Assembly: GCF_900104065.1 (NCBI RefSeq) | Contig: NZ_FNLC01000001.1 | Coordinates: 1,394,396-1,458,395, forward strand | Source of the DNA: Natronobacterium texcoconense | GTDB lineage: Archaea; Halobacteriota; Halobacteria; Halobacteriales; Natrialbaceae | Length of the DNA stretch: 64,000 bases | Direction of reading: 5' to 3' | Shown: one piece after another, positions 45,425 to 54,103 of the stretch | Numbering within the stretch: the first letter of the stretch is position 1 | Layout: every line of letters starts with the position of its first letter | Made by a program: the position numbers and the translations under genes | Notes under the pieces: model-generated | The model's database searches: none | What the model saw: the letters and a program-made list of their open reading frames with translations, nothing else | Told to the model about the DNA's origin: nothing

Positions 45425-46567
45425 ATGGCAGACCTACAACTCGACAACGTAACGAAAGTGTTCGTAGAGAACGACGGCAACGAGATCACCGCCGTCGAAG
45501 ACGTCTCGCTCGAGATCGACGACGGCGAGTTCCTCGTACTCGTCGGGCCGTCCGGCTGTGGTAAATCGACCACGCTTCGGATGGTCGCGGGACTGGAGAC
45601 CGTCAGCGACGGCGAGATCCGCCTCGGCGGAACGGTCGTCAACGAGACGAAGCCGAAGGATCGGGACATCGCGATGGTGTTCCAGTCCTACGCGCTGTAC
45701 CCGCACATGACCGTCCGGGAGAACATGTCCTTCGGGCTCGAGGAATCGACAGAGATGCCCGACGACGAGATCGCGGAGACGGTCGAATCGGCGGCCGAGA
45801 TGCTCGGGATCGACGACCTTCTCGATCGGAAACCCGACGAGCTATCGGGCGGCCAGCAACAGCGCGTCGCGCTCGGTCGTGCGATCGTTCGCGATCCCGA
45901 GGTGTTCTTGCTGGACGAGCCGCTGTCGAACCTCGACGCGAAGCTCCGGGCGCAGATGCGGACGGAGCTCCAGCGGCTCCAAGAGGAACTCGACGTGGCG
46001 ACGATCTACGTCACGCACGACCAGACCGAGGCGATGACGATGGCCGACAAGATCGCCATCCTGAACGACGGTCAGCTCCAGCAAGTCGGGACGCCACTCG
46101 AGTGTTACCACGAGCCAGCGAACCTGTTCGTCGCCGGCTTCATCGGCGAACCGTCGATGAACTTCTTCGACGTGACACGGGACGGAGACCGACTCGTTCA
46201 CGACGAGTTCGAATACGACCTGTCGGCGGAGACGGCTGCCGAACTCGACGACAACGACGACCTCGTCCTCGGTATTCGACCGGAAGACGTCGAGGTGCAG
46301 TCCGATCACGAGGGCGCACACAGTTACGAGACGGTCGTCGACGTCGTCGAGCCGATGGGTGACGAGAACAACGTCTATCTCGCATTCGACGCCGAGCGCG
46401 AGGAGACGTTCGTCGCGACCATCGATGGGTTCCAGCACGTCGAACGCGGGCAGTCGATCGTCGCCCGACTCCCGGAAGACGCGATTCACGTGTTCGACCG
46501 GGAGTCAGGCCGTGCACTCCGTAATCGGACGCTGGACACCCAGACGATGGCAGAGCCACCGATGTGA
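45425..46567 (+). CDS. CUT1 sugar ABC ATP-binding protein (UgpC/MalK type)
   Basis: This 380-aa ATPase has Walker A GPSGCGKSTTLRMVAG, Q-loop MVFQSYALYPHMTV, signature LSGGQQQRVALGRA, Walker B VFLLDEPLSNLDAK and H-loop YVTHDQTEAM. It is extended by a C-terminal TOBE/OB regulatory domain (VLGIRPEDVEVQSD). It energises the two permeases upstream and completes the four-gene importer. The gene starts 6 bp after the MalG-like stop. Confidence 0.96.
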   Translation: MADLQLDNVTKVFVENDGNEITAVEDVSLEIDDGEFLVLVGPSGCGKSTTLRMVAGLETVSDGEIRLGGTVVNETKPKDRDIAMVFQSYALYPHMTVRENMSFGLEESTEMPDDEIAETVESAAEMLGIDDLLDRKPDELSGGQQQRVALGRAIVRDPEVFLLDEPLSNLDAKLRAQMRTELQRLQEELDVATIYVTHDQTEAMTMADKIAILNDGQLQQVGTPLECYHEPANLFVAGFIGEPSMNFFDVTRDGDRLVHDEFEYDLSAETAAELDDNDDLVLGIRPEDVEVQSDHEGAHSYETVVDVVEPMGDENNVYLAFDAEREETFVATIDGFQHVERGQSIVARLPEDAIHVFDRESGRALRNRTLDTQTMAEPPM

Positions 46568-46576
46568 TCCGGTTCG

Positions 46577-47302
46577 CTATCGAGTAACGTCTCTTTTCGC
46601 TTTTCGATACCCCCTCGCGATCAGCCGCGTCCCGACGACGTGTGCGTAAAAGGTTACGAACGCGGCGACCACGCCGAACGGCGTTGGACTCGAGATCGCA
46701 GTAAGCAGGAACGCCCAGCCCGGCACGACGAACAGTGCCGCAAACATCCAGGCCGTGAAGTAGCCGCCGTGACCGAGTATCGGCCACTGTAGCCACCCCT
46801 CGAGGCGTGTCGGAGTCACGAGTCGGCCGACTGTAACGGGGAAGGCGTAGCCGAAACTGATGACCAGCAGGAGGACGGTCGTGGACGCACCGAAGAACAG
46901 CAACGAGCCGATGAATCCGGCCGATTCAGCCGAGAGCGGCACTTGTGCGAGTCCGCCGACCGTTACGGCGACGACGAGGAACGGCCCAATGGCGTAGCCG
47001 ACCGAGACTGCAAACAGCCGACAGCCGCCTCGAAACAGATCCGCGACCGGTCGAAACCGCGGCGGAACGTCGTCGCCGTCGACGGTCGTCTCGAATACCC
47101 TGTAGAGATAGCCGAGTAACGCGAGAAGCGGTATCGTCGTGACCCCGACGAACGCAAGCGAGAGTGTGGACGGATACGCTGCGTTGGCGAGTTGAAACGC
47201 GATCGACGTCGCGATACCTAAAATTCCCCCGACTGCAAGCAGATCCATCCACCGATCGCCCCGGAACGGATACCGAACCCCCTCTTCGACGAGCAGCGCC
47301 AT
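46577..47302 (-). CDS. DUF4013 membrane protein
   Basis: This 241-aa protein has the DUF4013 layout: a charged N-terminus with YPFRGDRWMDLLAVGGILG, then about six hydrophobic helices (LSLAFVGVTTIPLLALLGYL, GPFLVVAVTVGGLAQVPL, ASTTVLLLVISFGYAFPV) with the GYLYRV and YFTAWMFAAL segments usual in this family. The function is unknown. It converges with the ABC ATPase gene with 9 bp between stops. Confidence 0.85.
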   Translation of the reverse strand: MALLVEEGVRYPFRGDRWMDLLAVGGILGIATSIAFQLANAAYPSTLSLAFVGVTTIPLLALLGYLYRVFETTVDGDDVPPRFRPVADLFRGGCRLFAVSVGYAIGPFLVVAVTVGGLAQVPLSAESAGFIGSLLFFGASTTVLLLVISFGYAFPVTVGRLVTPTRLEGWLQWPILGHGGYFTAWMFAALFVVPGWAFLLTAISSPTPFGVVAAFVTFYAHVVGTRLIARGYRKAKRDVTR

Positions 47303-47428
47303 TATCGGATACTGGGAACTCCGTCGTATAACGATTACAATCCCGGCTCGTCCCGAGTGATCGAGTCGGGTTAGCCCGGGACTAGATAGTACGGGTCAGA
47401 GCGAAGGAGGAACGCTTCGATCGGTCGT

Positions 47429-48160
47429 CTAGACGACTTCGTCGAAGTCGTGGTGGCCGTGGATGTCGACGCCTTCGTCGGTGATCTCACAGAGGAAGAC
47501 ACCGTTGCCCGAGCCGGTGTCGCGTTCGGCGGCGGACTTGATCGCGCGGGCGGCGACCGTCGTCGCCTCGTCGTTCGTGAGGTCGTCCTCGTAGGCCTGC
47601 TCGAGGTGCCCGTAGGCGAGTTGCATGCCCGAGCCGGTGACGGTGTAGTCGTCTTCCATGACGCCGCCTGCGGGGTCGATGCTGAAGACGTGGCTGCCCT
47701 CGTCGTCGACGCCGCCCAGGATCGGGTGGATGGCGAAGAACGGGCCGCCGCGAGCGAAGTTGCCGGCGAGGTTCGCCAGCGCCTCGATGCTCATGTCCTC
47801 ACCGCGGCGGGATTCATAGAGGTTGACCTCGGCTCGCAGCGTCGCGATGAACGACTGTGCGCCGCCGACGCTGCCGACGAGCGTCAGCGCGCCGGTCGGG
47901 TGGATCTGTTCGACCTTCTGGACGTTCTTGTTCGAGACGAACCGACCGCCGAGGCTGGCGCGCATGTCCGTCGCGATGACGACGCCGTCCTCGGTCGTGA
48001 TGCCGATCGTCGTCGTTCCGGTCTTGTTGACGTTGTCGAGATCGGCAGCCGTCAGGTCGTTCTGGGGGAGCGAGCCGACCTCGGGCTCGTAGGGGTTGGG
48101 GTTGTCGGCCAACTGATCGACCGTGCGGGAAAAGTCCGAGTCGTGTGTGGGCGTACGCAT
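47429..48160 (-). CDS. psmB: Proteasome beta subunit
   Basis: This 243-aa catalytic proteasome subunit has a 48-residue propeptide cut before Thr49 in NKTGTTTIGITTEDG. The mature part carries IATDMRASLGGRFVSNK with the conserved Asp and Lys33-equivalent region, and GSGNGVFLCEI near the end. TTTTATATCC lies about 28 bp upstream of the ATG on the minus strand, a leaderless promoter. The longer open frame upstream is non-coding. The alpha subunit is at 24933-25694. Confidence 0.97.
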   Translation of the reverse strand: MRTPTHDSDFSRTVDQLADNPNPYEPEVGSLPQNDLTAADLDNVNKTGTTTIGITTEDGVVIATDMRASLGGRFVSNKNVQKVEQIHPTGALTLVGSVGGAQSFIATLRAEVNLYESRRGEDMSIEALANLAGNFARGGPFFAIHPILGGVDDEGSHVFSIDPAGGVMEDDYTVTGSGMQLAYGHLEQAYEDDLTNDEATTVAARAIKSAAERDTGSGNGVFLCEITDEGVDIHGHHDFDEVV

Positions 48161-48183
48161 TGCCCGAAGGGTACGCCCGGAAG

Positions 48184-48193
48184 GATATAAAAC
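48184..48193 (-). promoter_or_regulatory. TATA box of psmB
   Basis: Read on the minus strand, TTTTATATCC is centred about 28 bp upstream of the psmB ATG at 48160, with GC-rich sequence on both sides. This is the standard spacing for leaderless haloarchaeal transcripts. Confidence 0.65.
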
Positions 48194-48305
48194 CCCGGCG
48201 GTCACCACCGAGGTTTCCGCTTTCGTGATCGGCCGCGTCGACGGCGGGCGAAGCGACTCGGCGGGTGACTTTCGGAGAACGGTCTCGTCTTCACAGTTAC
48301 GTAGT

Positions 48306-48476
48306 TCAGGGCTGGGTAGCCTCGTACGCGTCCTCGACGTTGCTGAGTAGCCGGTGGATCGGCAGCGTAACCCCGGCTTGCCGGGCGGCGATCGCAACCG
48401 GCATCGCGAGGATACCGGCCACGATACACAGCTGATACAGGGCGAACATGGTCGCGTGGTACACGCGGGATATCAT
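48306..48476 (-). CDS. Small membrane protein upstream of psmB
   Basis: This 56-aa protein begins MISRVYHATMFALYQLCIVA and continues with AGILAMPVAIAARQAG, one membrane helix, then a cytoplasmic tail VTLPIHRLLSNVEDAYEATQ. TATA-like CTTATATACTC lies on the minus strand roughly 27 bp before the ATG. It is on the same strand as psmB, 145 bp upstream, but psmB has its own promoter. It resembles small haloarchaeal membrane proteins of unknown role. Confidence 0.72.
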   Translation of the reverse strand: MISRVYHATMFALYQLCIVAGILAMPVAIAARQAGVTLPIHRLLSNVEDAYEATQP

Positions 48477-48762
48477 CGGCGTTCAGCGTGGTCCAGACGG
48501 AGGGAGTATATAAGCTTTCCTGAAGAACAGTTTTTATCATCATTGTTAATGCCGAACCACGTCGCCGCAGTCGTGCGATTCAACTACGGTTGTAGATCGG
48601 ACAACTCGAGATGGACTGCAGTCGACATCCGACTAAGTAGGCTGCAATCGACGGGCGGAATTCTCGTAACTTATGCGGATGATCGGGTTCGCGTGCGCGT
48701 CGTCGCCGCGCACGGCGAGCACGAACCGCAAAGCAGGAAACCCCCCGGAACGACCACACCAT

Positions 48763-49119
48763 ATGAGCAACTATCTCGTCGCGATGGAAGCCGCGTGGCT
48801 CGTTCGTGACGTCGAAGAGATCGACGACGCAATCGGCGTCGCCGTCAGCGAAGCCGGAAAGCGACTCAACAGCGAAGATATGGACTACGTCGAAGTCGAG
48901 GTCGGCGCGACGGGCTGTCCGGCCTGTGGCGAACCGTTCGACTCCGCGTTCATCGCGGCCGACACCGCGCTCGTCGGCCTCGCACTCGAGATGGAGGTCT
49001 TCAACGCCGACGGCGAGGAACACGCCTCCCGAATCGCAAAGAGCGAGGTCGGCGGCGCGCTGCGGGACGTTCCCCTGAGCGTGGTCGAAGTCATTGAGAC
49101 GGGCGACGAAGAGAACTAG
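48763..49119 (+). CDS. DUF555 (UPF0212) protein
   Basis: This 118-aa protein begins MSNYLVAMEAAWLVRDVEEI and has the CPACG knuckle within GATGCPACGEPFDSAF, plus TALVGLALEMEVFNA. It matches the archaeal DUF555/UPF0212 family; the function is unknown. The ATG at 48763 was chosen because upstream codons are unlike the family. The upstream 280 bp hold only promoters. Confidence 0.92.
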   Translation: MSNYLVAMEAAWLVRDVEEIDDAIGVAVSEAGKRLNSEDMDYVEVEVGATGCPACGEPFDSAFIAADTALVGLALEMEVFNADGEEHASRIAKSEVGGALRDVPLSVVEVIETGDEEN

Positions 49120-49162
49120 ACTGGCGGACGACTTTTGACGTTGCCGCCTCGAGTCTCGAGCG

Positions 49163-50689
49163 ATGCTTCGCAAGGAGTTGCTTCGCGTCTCGCGGGCGGG
49201 CGGCGGCTACCACCCGCAGTTCGCCAGGCGGAAACACCGTCCGCTCGCCGCGCGCGTCATCGGGTCGTTTCAGGGCCACGTCGGGGAACCCCGGGGTGAC
49301 CTCGAGGACGCGCTGGCAGACCTCGAGCGCGAGAGCGACGACTTCAAACTCGTTCGCGGGCTCGCCGCCCTCCTCGAACGTGAGGCGACGTTCGAGACCG
49401 ACGCCTCGGTTGATCCCGAACGAGCGCGTCGTGCCGCTTTCGAGGCCGCCGAGGACGTCGTCGTCGTCACCGAACGCGAGCGAGAGGCGGCGCTCTCTCG
49501 TGCGGGTGACCGAGTCGGTCGCCCGCCCGACGAAGTCGCGGAGGCGCTGTACGCCGACCTCGAGGAGCGGCAACGTCTCGCGACCGTCGATCCGCCGTGG
49601 GACCCCGACGGACTGCTCGCTCAGTACAACCTCTCGCTGGCTCAGACAGCCCTGTTCGACGCGACCGAGGTCCGGGTGCGCTCGAGCGACCCGAAGGCGC
49701 TGGTGTCGGCGATCAAGCGCCTGCGTCTCATGTACGAGATCCGCAAGCGACCGGACGCGCCGAGAGACGGCGCGAGCGATCGCGAGGTGATCGTCACCGG
49801 TCCCACGCACCTCTTCCGGGCGACGCGGCGGTACGGGACCCGCTTCGCCCGGCTCCTGCGAACGATCGCCGGCGCCGAGACGTGGGGCCTCGAGGCGACG
49901 ATCGACGACCGGGGAACCGAACGCACGCTCGCACTCTCGAGCGACGACCCGATCAGGGTCCCCGACGCCGACCCCGTCACGGAGGTTAGCTTCGACAGCG
50001 GCGTCGAGTCCGATTTTGCCGCCCGGTTCGTCGATCTCGACGGAGACTGGAACCTCGTTCGCGAACCCGAACCGCTCGAGACGGGGACGCGGGTGATGAT
50101 TCCCGACTTCGCGTTCGAGTACGCACACACTGACTTCCGCGTTTACTTCGAGATCATGGGCTTCTGGACGCCCGAGTACGTCCAGAAGAAGCTCTCGCAA
50201 CTCGAGGGACTAGAGGACGTCGAACTGGTCGTCGCCGTCGACGAGTCGCTGGGCGTCGGCGAGGAGATCGCGGCCCGGGACCACCGGGCGATTCCCTACA
50301 CCGACACGGTACGAGTCAAGGACGTCGTCGACGTCCTCCGGGAGTATGAAGAGGAGCTCGTCGCGGCGAGCGCAGCCGACCTCCCCGACGAGCTAGTTCC
50401 GGCGGAGGACGTGATCGATCTCGAGTCGCTCGCCGACCGCCACGGCGTCGGCGTGAAGGCTCTCGAGGAAACGGAGTTCCCAGAGCACGAACGCGTCGGT
50501 CGGACGCTCGTCCGGCCGGAGGTGCTCGAGTCGCTCCTGGAACGGATCGAGCCCGGCATGGCCCTCGCCGAGGCCGAGTCGGTACTCGAGGAACATGGCA
50601 TCTCGGACGCGAGTGCCCTGCTCTCGCGGCTCGACTACCGCGTCGAGTGGGAGGGGCTGGGCGGCGGGACGGTGCGCGAGCAGTCGTAG
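49163..50689 (+). CDS. DUF790 nuclease (Bax1-like)
   Basis: This 508-aa protein of the DUF790 family is related to Bax1, the nuclease partner of XPB helicase in archaeal nucleotide excision repair. It has MLRKELLRVSRAGGGYHPQF at the N-terminus and a nuclease core MIPDFAFEYAHTDFRVYFEI with IMGFWTPEYVQKKLSQL, where a PD-(D/E)xK-like motif is expected. No XPB gene is in the window, so the partnership rests on family knowledge. It starts 43 bp after the DUF555 gene. Confidence 0.9.
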   Translation: MLRKELLRVSRAGGGYHPQFARRKHRPLAARVIGSFQGHVGEPRGDLEDALADLERESDDFKLVRGLAALLEREATFETDASVDPERARRAAFEAAEDVVVVTEREREAALSRAGDRVGRPPDEVAEALYADLEERQRLATVDPPWDPDGLLAQYNLSLAQTALFDATEVRVRSSDPKALVSAIKRLRLMYEIRKRPDAPRDGASDREVIVTGPTHLFRATRRYGTRFARLLRTIAGAETWGLEATIDDRGTERTLALSSDDPIRVPDADPVTEVSFDSGVESDFAARFVDLDGDWNLVREPEPLETGTRVMIPDFAFEYAHTDFRVYFEIMGFWTPEYVQKKLSQLEGLEDVELVVAVDESLGVGEEIAARDHRAIPYTDTVRVKDVVDVLREYEEELVAASAADLPDELVPAEDVIDLESLADRHGVGVKALEETEFPEHERVGRTLVRPEVLESLLERIEPGMALAEAESVLEEHGISDASALLSRLDYRVEWEGLGGGTVREQS

Positions 50690-50750
50690 CAGCGGTCGTG
50701 TCTTCGAGTGCCTGTCGAACGCTTACGGACGGTCGTCGCGAACTGCTCCT

Positions 50751-51005
50751 GTGCTCGAACTGTACCAGGCCGAGAGCTGTCCACACAGCACCGAGGTCCG
50801 CGAGAAACTGAGCGAACTCGGGGTCTCCTACGTCGTCCATAACCCACGACTTCCGGGCGGCGACGTCCTCAACGAACACACCCACCGGGAGATGACCGAG
50901 ATCGGCGGCGAAGATGCGATACCGTTTCTCGTCGACACCGACCGCGAGGAGTCACTGTACGAGAGCGAGGAGATCGTCGACTACCTCGAGAACCACTACG
51001 GCTGA
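50751..51005 (+). CDS. Glutaredoxin-like protein
   Basis: This 84-aa thioredoxin-fold protein starts at GTG (VLELYQAESCPHSTEVREKL) with an active-site CPHS, one redox Cys instead of CPxC. It ends LYESEEIVDYLENHYG, a GST-N-like pattern, with AIPFLVD providing the cis-Pro loop. Haloarchaea use gamma-glutamylcysteine rather than glutathione, so the natural thiol partner may be that. The gene follows the DUF790 gene by 61 bp. Confidence 0.85.
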   Translation: MLELYQAESCPHSTEVREKLSELGVSYVVHNPRLPGGDVLNEHTHREMTEIGGEDAIPFLVDTDREESLYESEEIVDYLENHYG

Positions 51006-51062
51006 CGCTCCCCGAGGTGCGCCCCCTCGAACCGTTAACCCCCTCGCCGTCATACGTCCAAT

Positions 51063-52004
51063 ATGCCCCAGCAGACGCCCGGTATCCACCACGTCACCGC
51101 CATCGCCAGCGATCCGAACCGAACCCACGAGTTCTATACCGAGACGCTCGGCCTGCGACTCGTCAAACGCAGCGTCAACCAGGACGATACGTCGGTGTAT
51201 CACCTGTTCTACGCCGACCACGAGGGGACTCCGGGGACCAGTATGACGTTTTTCCCCTACAGCGACGCACAGCCGGGACGGGTCGGAACCGGCCAGGTCA
51301 GTACCGTCTCGTTTCTCGTTCCCGCGGAGTCGCTCGAGTACTGGCGCGACCGGCTCGCGGACGCGGGCGCGGAGCCAGGCGAGCCGACCGAACGGTTCGG
51401 CGACCCCGTCCTCCCGTTTACCGATCCGGACGGACTGCCACTCGAGCTGGTCGCACGACCCGACGCGCCGCCCGCGAACCTGCCGGAGAGTCCGGTCCCG
51501 ACGGCCCACGCCATTCGGGGCTTTTTCGGCGTGACGCTCTCGCTGACCGGCGTCGATCCGACCACGGACCTGCTACGAGAGATGGGGTACCGGGAGACGA
51601 ACCGGAACGAGAACTGCCGACGCTACGAGACGGACGGCGATCTCGGCTACGTCATCGACGTTCGCGAGGAGCCACAGGCACCCCGCGGACTTCCCGGAGC
51701 CGGCACCGTCCACCACGTCGCCTACCGAATCCAGCGCGAGGATCAGGACGACTGGCGGCAGTTCCTGATCGACCGCGGACTCCGGCCGACGGAGGTCATC
51801 GACCGGAAGTGGTTCGAGTCGATCTACGTCCGCGAGTACGCTGGCGTCCTCTTCGAGTTCGCGACCAAGTCGCCGGGTTACACCGTCGACGAACCCCTCG
51901 AGAGTCTCGGCGAAAAACTCGTCCTCCCCGAGTGGCTCGAGGACCGACGCGAGTCGATCGAGACGGGGTTGCCGCCGCTCGAATCTACCGGCGGATCGAA
52001 GTAG
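51063..52004 (+). CDS. Ring-cleaving dioxygenase-like VOC protein
   Basis: This 313-aa protein has two vicinal-oxygen-chelate modules. The N-terminal one begins GIHHVTAIASDPNRTHEFYT with the first His ligand, and the second has GAGTVHHVAYRIQREDQDDW with another. The Glu ligand lies in AGVLFEFATKSPGY. The PcpA/LinE-type ring-cleavage enzymes share this layout, as do uncharacterised homologues; aromatic oxidation is a prediction. A Rieske or aromatic gene context is absent. Confidence 0.85.
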   Translation: MPQQTPGIHHVTAIASDPNRTHEFYTETLGLRLVKRSVNQDDTSVYHLFYADHEGTPGTSMTFFPYSDAQPGRVGTGQVSTVSFLVPAESLEYWRDRLADAGAEPGEPTERFGDPVLPFTDPDGLPLELVARPDAPPANLPESPVPTAHAIRGFFGVTLSLTGVDPTTDLLREMGYRETNRNENCRRYETDGDLGYVIDVREEPQAPRGLPGAGTVHHVAYRIQREDQDDWRQFLIDRGLRPTEVIDRKWFESIYVREYAGVLFEFATKSPGYTVDEPLESLGEKLVLPEWLEDRRESIETGLPPLESTGGSK

Positions 52005-52063
52005 CGTATCGGCCACGCGTTTGCACGCCGTCCGCTGAATACGATCGAGGCACTCGGCCGCGT

Positions 52064-52246
52064 ATGGACAGCGACGACGTTCCGCGGTTCGACCGACCGG
52101 AACTGCTCTGTGATGCGATCGCTACCCTGATCGATACGCTCGAGGAAGACGACCTCCTCACGGAAGAAGAAGCGTCCGATCTGCGGTCGCAGGTCTACCG
52201 ATCGGTCGATCTCGGAAACCATCCGGAGGAGGAACTCGCCAAGTAG
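52064..52246 (+). CDS. Small acidic haloarchaeal protein
   Basis: This 60-aa protein begins MDSDDVPRFDRPELLCDAIA and continues LIDTLEEDDLLTEEEASDLR, ending NHPEEELAK. It is helical and acidic with no membrane part. It follows the dioxygenase-like gene by 59 bp on the same strand and ends 10 bp before the convergent DUF7122 gene. The function is unknown. Confidence 0.68.
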   Translation: MDSDDVPRFDRPELLCDAIATLIDTLEEDDLLTEEEASDLRSQVYRSVDLGNHPEEELAK

Positions 52247-52256
52247 CGCCGCGGAA

Positions 52257-52763
52257 CTACAGGTCTCGCTGGCGGCCCTTCGGGACCATCGATCGCAACT
52301 CGCCGTGGACGTAGAGGCCGATGCCGAGCGGCTCGAGGGAATCTGCAACCCGGTGGCTGGCGATCAGGTACCCCCAGTCGCCGTCCCACTCGAGTTCCTG
52401 GTCCTCGCCCGAAGCGAACGCGCGCGCTTCCTCGCGCTCGAGTTCGATCACGCACGTCTCGGCGTGGCGGCCGAACCGCTGGACGAAGTCCGTCGTCGGC
52501 TTCCAGTGTTCCTGGCGCGTCCGCAGACAGGTCATCCCCATCGCCTCGATCTCGATCGGCGTGGGGGCCTCGCCGCCGTAGATCCAGATCTTGCCGGCGC
52601 CTTTCTCCCAGAAGGTGTGGTCGTCGAACGTCTCCGGCGGGATGGCAAAGCGGTCCTCGAAGTAGTCGAGCACCTCCTCGCGGCTGACCCGTCCCTCGAC
52701 GGTTCGCTCGTCGGGCGTTTCGGGAAGGCGATCGAATCGCTGGCCGTCGTTTCCCCCGCTCAT
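52257..52763 (-). CDS. DUF7122 protein (PUA/NIP7-like)
   Basis: This 168-aa protein has a beta-rich N-terminal part (VSREEVLDYFEDRFAIPPET, AGKIWIYGGEAPTPIEIEAM) and a C-terminal half with TCLRTRQEHWKPTTDFVQRF and WGYLIASHRVADSLEPLGIG. The GKIWI and GLYVHGEL segments resemble PUA-type RNA-binding proteins such as NIP7. It overlaps the m5C methyltransferase stop by 4 bp (ATGA), so it may be its RNA-binding partner. Confidence 0.8.
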   Translation of the reverse strand: MSGGNDGQRFDRLPETPDERTVEGRVSREEVLDYFEDRFAIPPETFDDHTFWEKGAGKIWIYGGEAPTPIEIEAMGMTCLRTRQEHWKPTTDFVQRFGRHAETCVIELEREEARAFASGEDQELEWDGDWGYLIASHRVADSLEPLGIGLYVHGELRSMVPKGRQRDL

Positions 52764-53668
52764 GCTGTCACCTCCAGTTTCGCCACGAAAAAGCCACCCG
52801 TGTCGTTGTGGTGCGGGTAGATCCTGGCTGCTCGCTCGAGCGTCTCGTCGAACTGCTGGCCGTCCCACTCGGTGAGGCCGGGCGCGTACTCCATGCCCAG
52901 GTCGAAGTCGACGACGCGACAGTCCTCGCTCTCGAGGGCGTGCTGGACGACCGCTTCGTTCTCCTCGGGAGCGAACGTACAGGTCGAGTAGACGACGGTG
53001 CCGCCCTCGCGGGTTGCCTGGATTGCCCGCCGCAAGATTCCCTTCTGGATGCCCGACACCGAGGCGATGTGGTCTTCCGACCAGTTGTCGAGCGCATCGG
53101 GGTTCTTCCGGATCGTGCCCTCGCAGGAACAGGGGGCGTCGACGAGTACGCGGTCGAACTCGTCGAACGAGAACCGGGACAGCGAGTAGTTCCGTGCGTC
53201 GTCGTTCGTCACCGCGAGACTCGTCGCTCCCAGGCGTTCGGCGTTAAAGCGCAGCGCCGAGATACGCCCGAGGTTGCTGTCGTTCGCGACGACCGTCCCC
53301 TCGTCGTCCATCAGCGCCGCAAGTTGGGTCGCCTTCCCGCCCGGCGCGGCACAGCAGTCCCAGACCCGCTCGCCGGGCTGAGGATCGAGAACGACCGGCG
53401 GGACGGCCGAGACCTCCTCCTGCCCGTGGGTAAAGCCGTGGAACGACGCCCACGTCGAGCCCGGCGAGTCCGTCTCGAGACGCAACACTCGCGGATTCCA
53501 GTCGGCCTGGTCGTACGCGACGCCCTCTTCCTCGAGCGCGGCGGTCGCCCGCTCGACCGAGGCCTTGATCGTGTTCACGCGGACGGCGTTGCCGAGCGGC
53601 CGCTCGCAAGCCGCCAGAAACGCCTCGAAGTCGTCGACGATCGGTCGATACCGCTCGAGTGGCTCCAT
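52760..53668 (-). CDS. RsmB/NOP2/Sun family RNA m5C methyltransferase
   Basis: This 302-aa enzyme methylates cytosine C5 in rRNA or tRNA. It has a short N-terminal RNA-binding part (MEPLERYRPIVDDFEAFLAA), SAM motif CCAAPGGKATQLAALM, the catalytic DAPCSCEGT and the second Cys in YSTCTFAPEENEAVV. The ATG at 53668 is preferred; the upstream extension is basic and shadow-like. Together with the DUF7122 gene it forms a two-gene unit for RNA modification. Confidence 0.93.
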   Translation of the reverse strand: MEPLERYRPIVDDFEAFLAACERPLGNAVRVNTIKASVERATAALEEEGVAYDQADWNPRVLRLETDSPGSTWASFHGFTHGQEEVSAVPPVVLDPQPGERVWDCCAAPGGKATQLAALMDDEGTVVANDSNLGRISALRFNAERLGATSLAVTNDDARNYSLSRFSFDEFDRVLVDAPCSCEGTIRKNPDALDNWSEDHIASVSGIQKGILRRAIQATREGGTVVYSTCTFAPEENEAVVQHALESEDCRVVDFDLGMEYAPGLTEWDGQQFDETLERAARIYPHHNDTGGFFVAKLEVTA

Positions 53669-53723
53669 CGGTACGCGATTCGGGGGGCCTGCGTTTGTGG
53701 GTTTCGAAGCCCGTTTCGTTCGG

Positions 53724-53987
53724 TTAGTCGCGAACCGTCGGAACGATATCGAGCGCCCAGGCCGCGACGACGAGTCCGAAAACGAGGAAGAGGACGCCAG
53801 CCTCCGCGAATCCCTCGACGAGTCCACGCGCGCCGAGATAGACGAACAGCAACGCAAATCCGAGCAGGGCAATCGTTCCGAGCACGTCGTAGAGCGCGTC
53901 CGTGACTGCGGCGTAGACGACCGCGTACTGTTCGTCCTGACTCATCGGGGAGGCCGTTCCCCCGTCAGTCTCCGTATCGAGGACCAT
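53724..53987 (-). CDS. Two-helix membrane protein
   Basis: This 87-aa protein begins MVLDTETDGGTASPMSQDEQ and has two hydrophobic helices, VLGTIALLGFALLFVYLGAR and AGVLFLVFGLVVAAWALDIV. GTTTATATC lies about 28 bp upstream of the ATG at 53987 on the minus strand, which supports this start over an internal Met (53945). It resembles small haloarchaeal membrane proteins; the role is unknown. It is divergent from the reductase gene. Confidence 0.75.
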   Translation of the reverse strand: MVLDTETDGGTASPMSQDEQYAVVYAAVTDALYDVLGTIALLGFALLFVYLGARGLVEGFAEAGVLFLVFGLVVAAWALDIVPTVRD

Positions 53988-54103
53988 ATTCGTGGAAGTT
54001 GGCCGAAGACTGATATAAACGTTGACGAGTTTTCGTCGTCCTATCGGCGTCAAAACACTTCCCACGAATTTTTTATTCCCGGTTTCGTTCCGGCCGAATA
54101 GAG

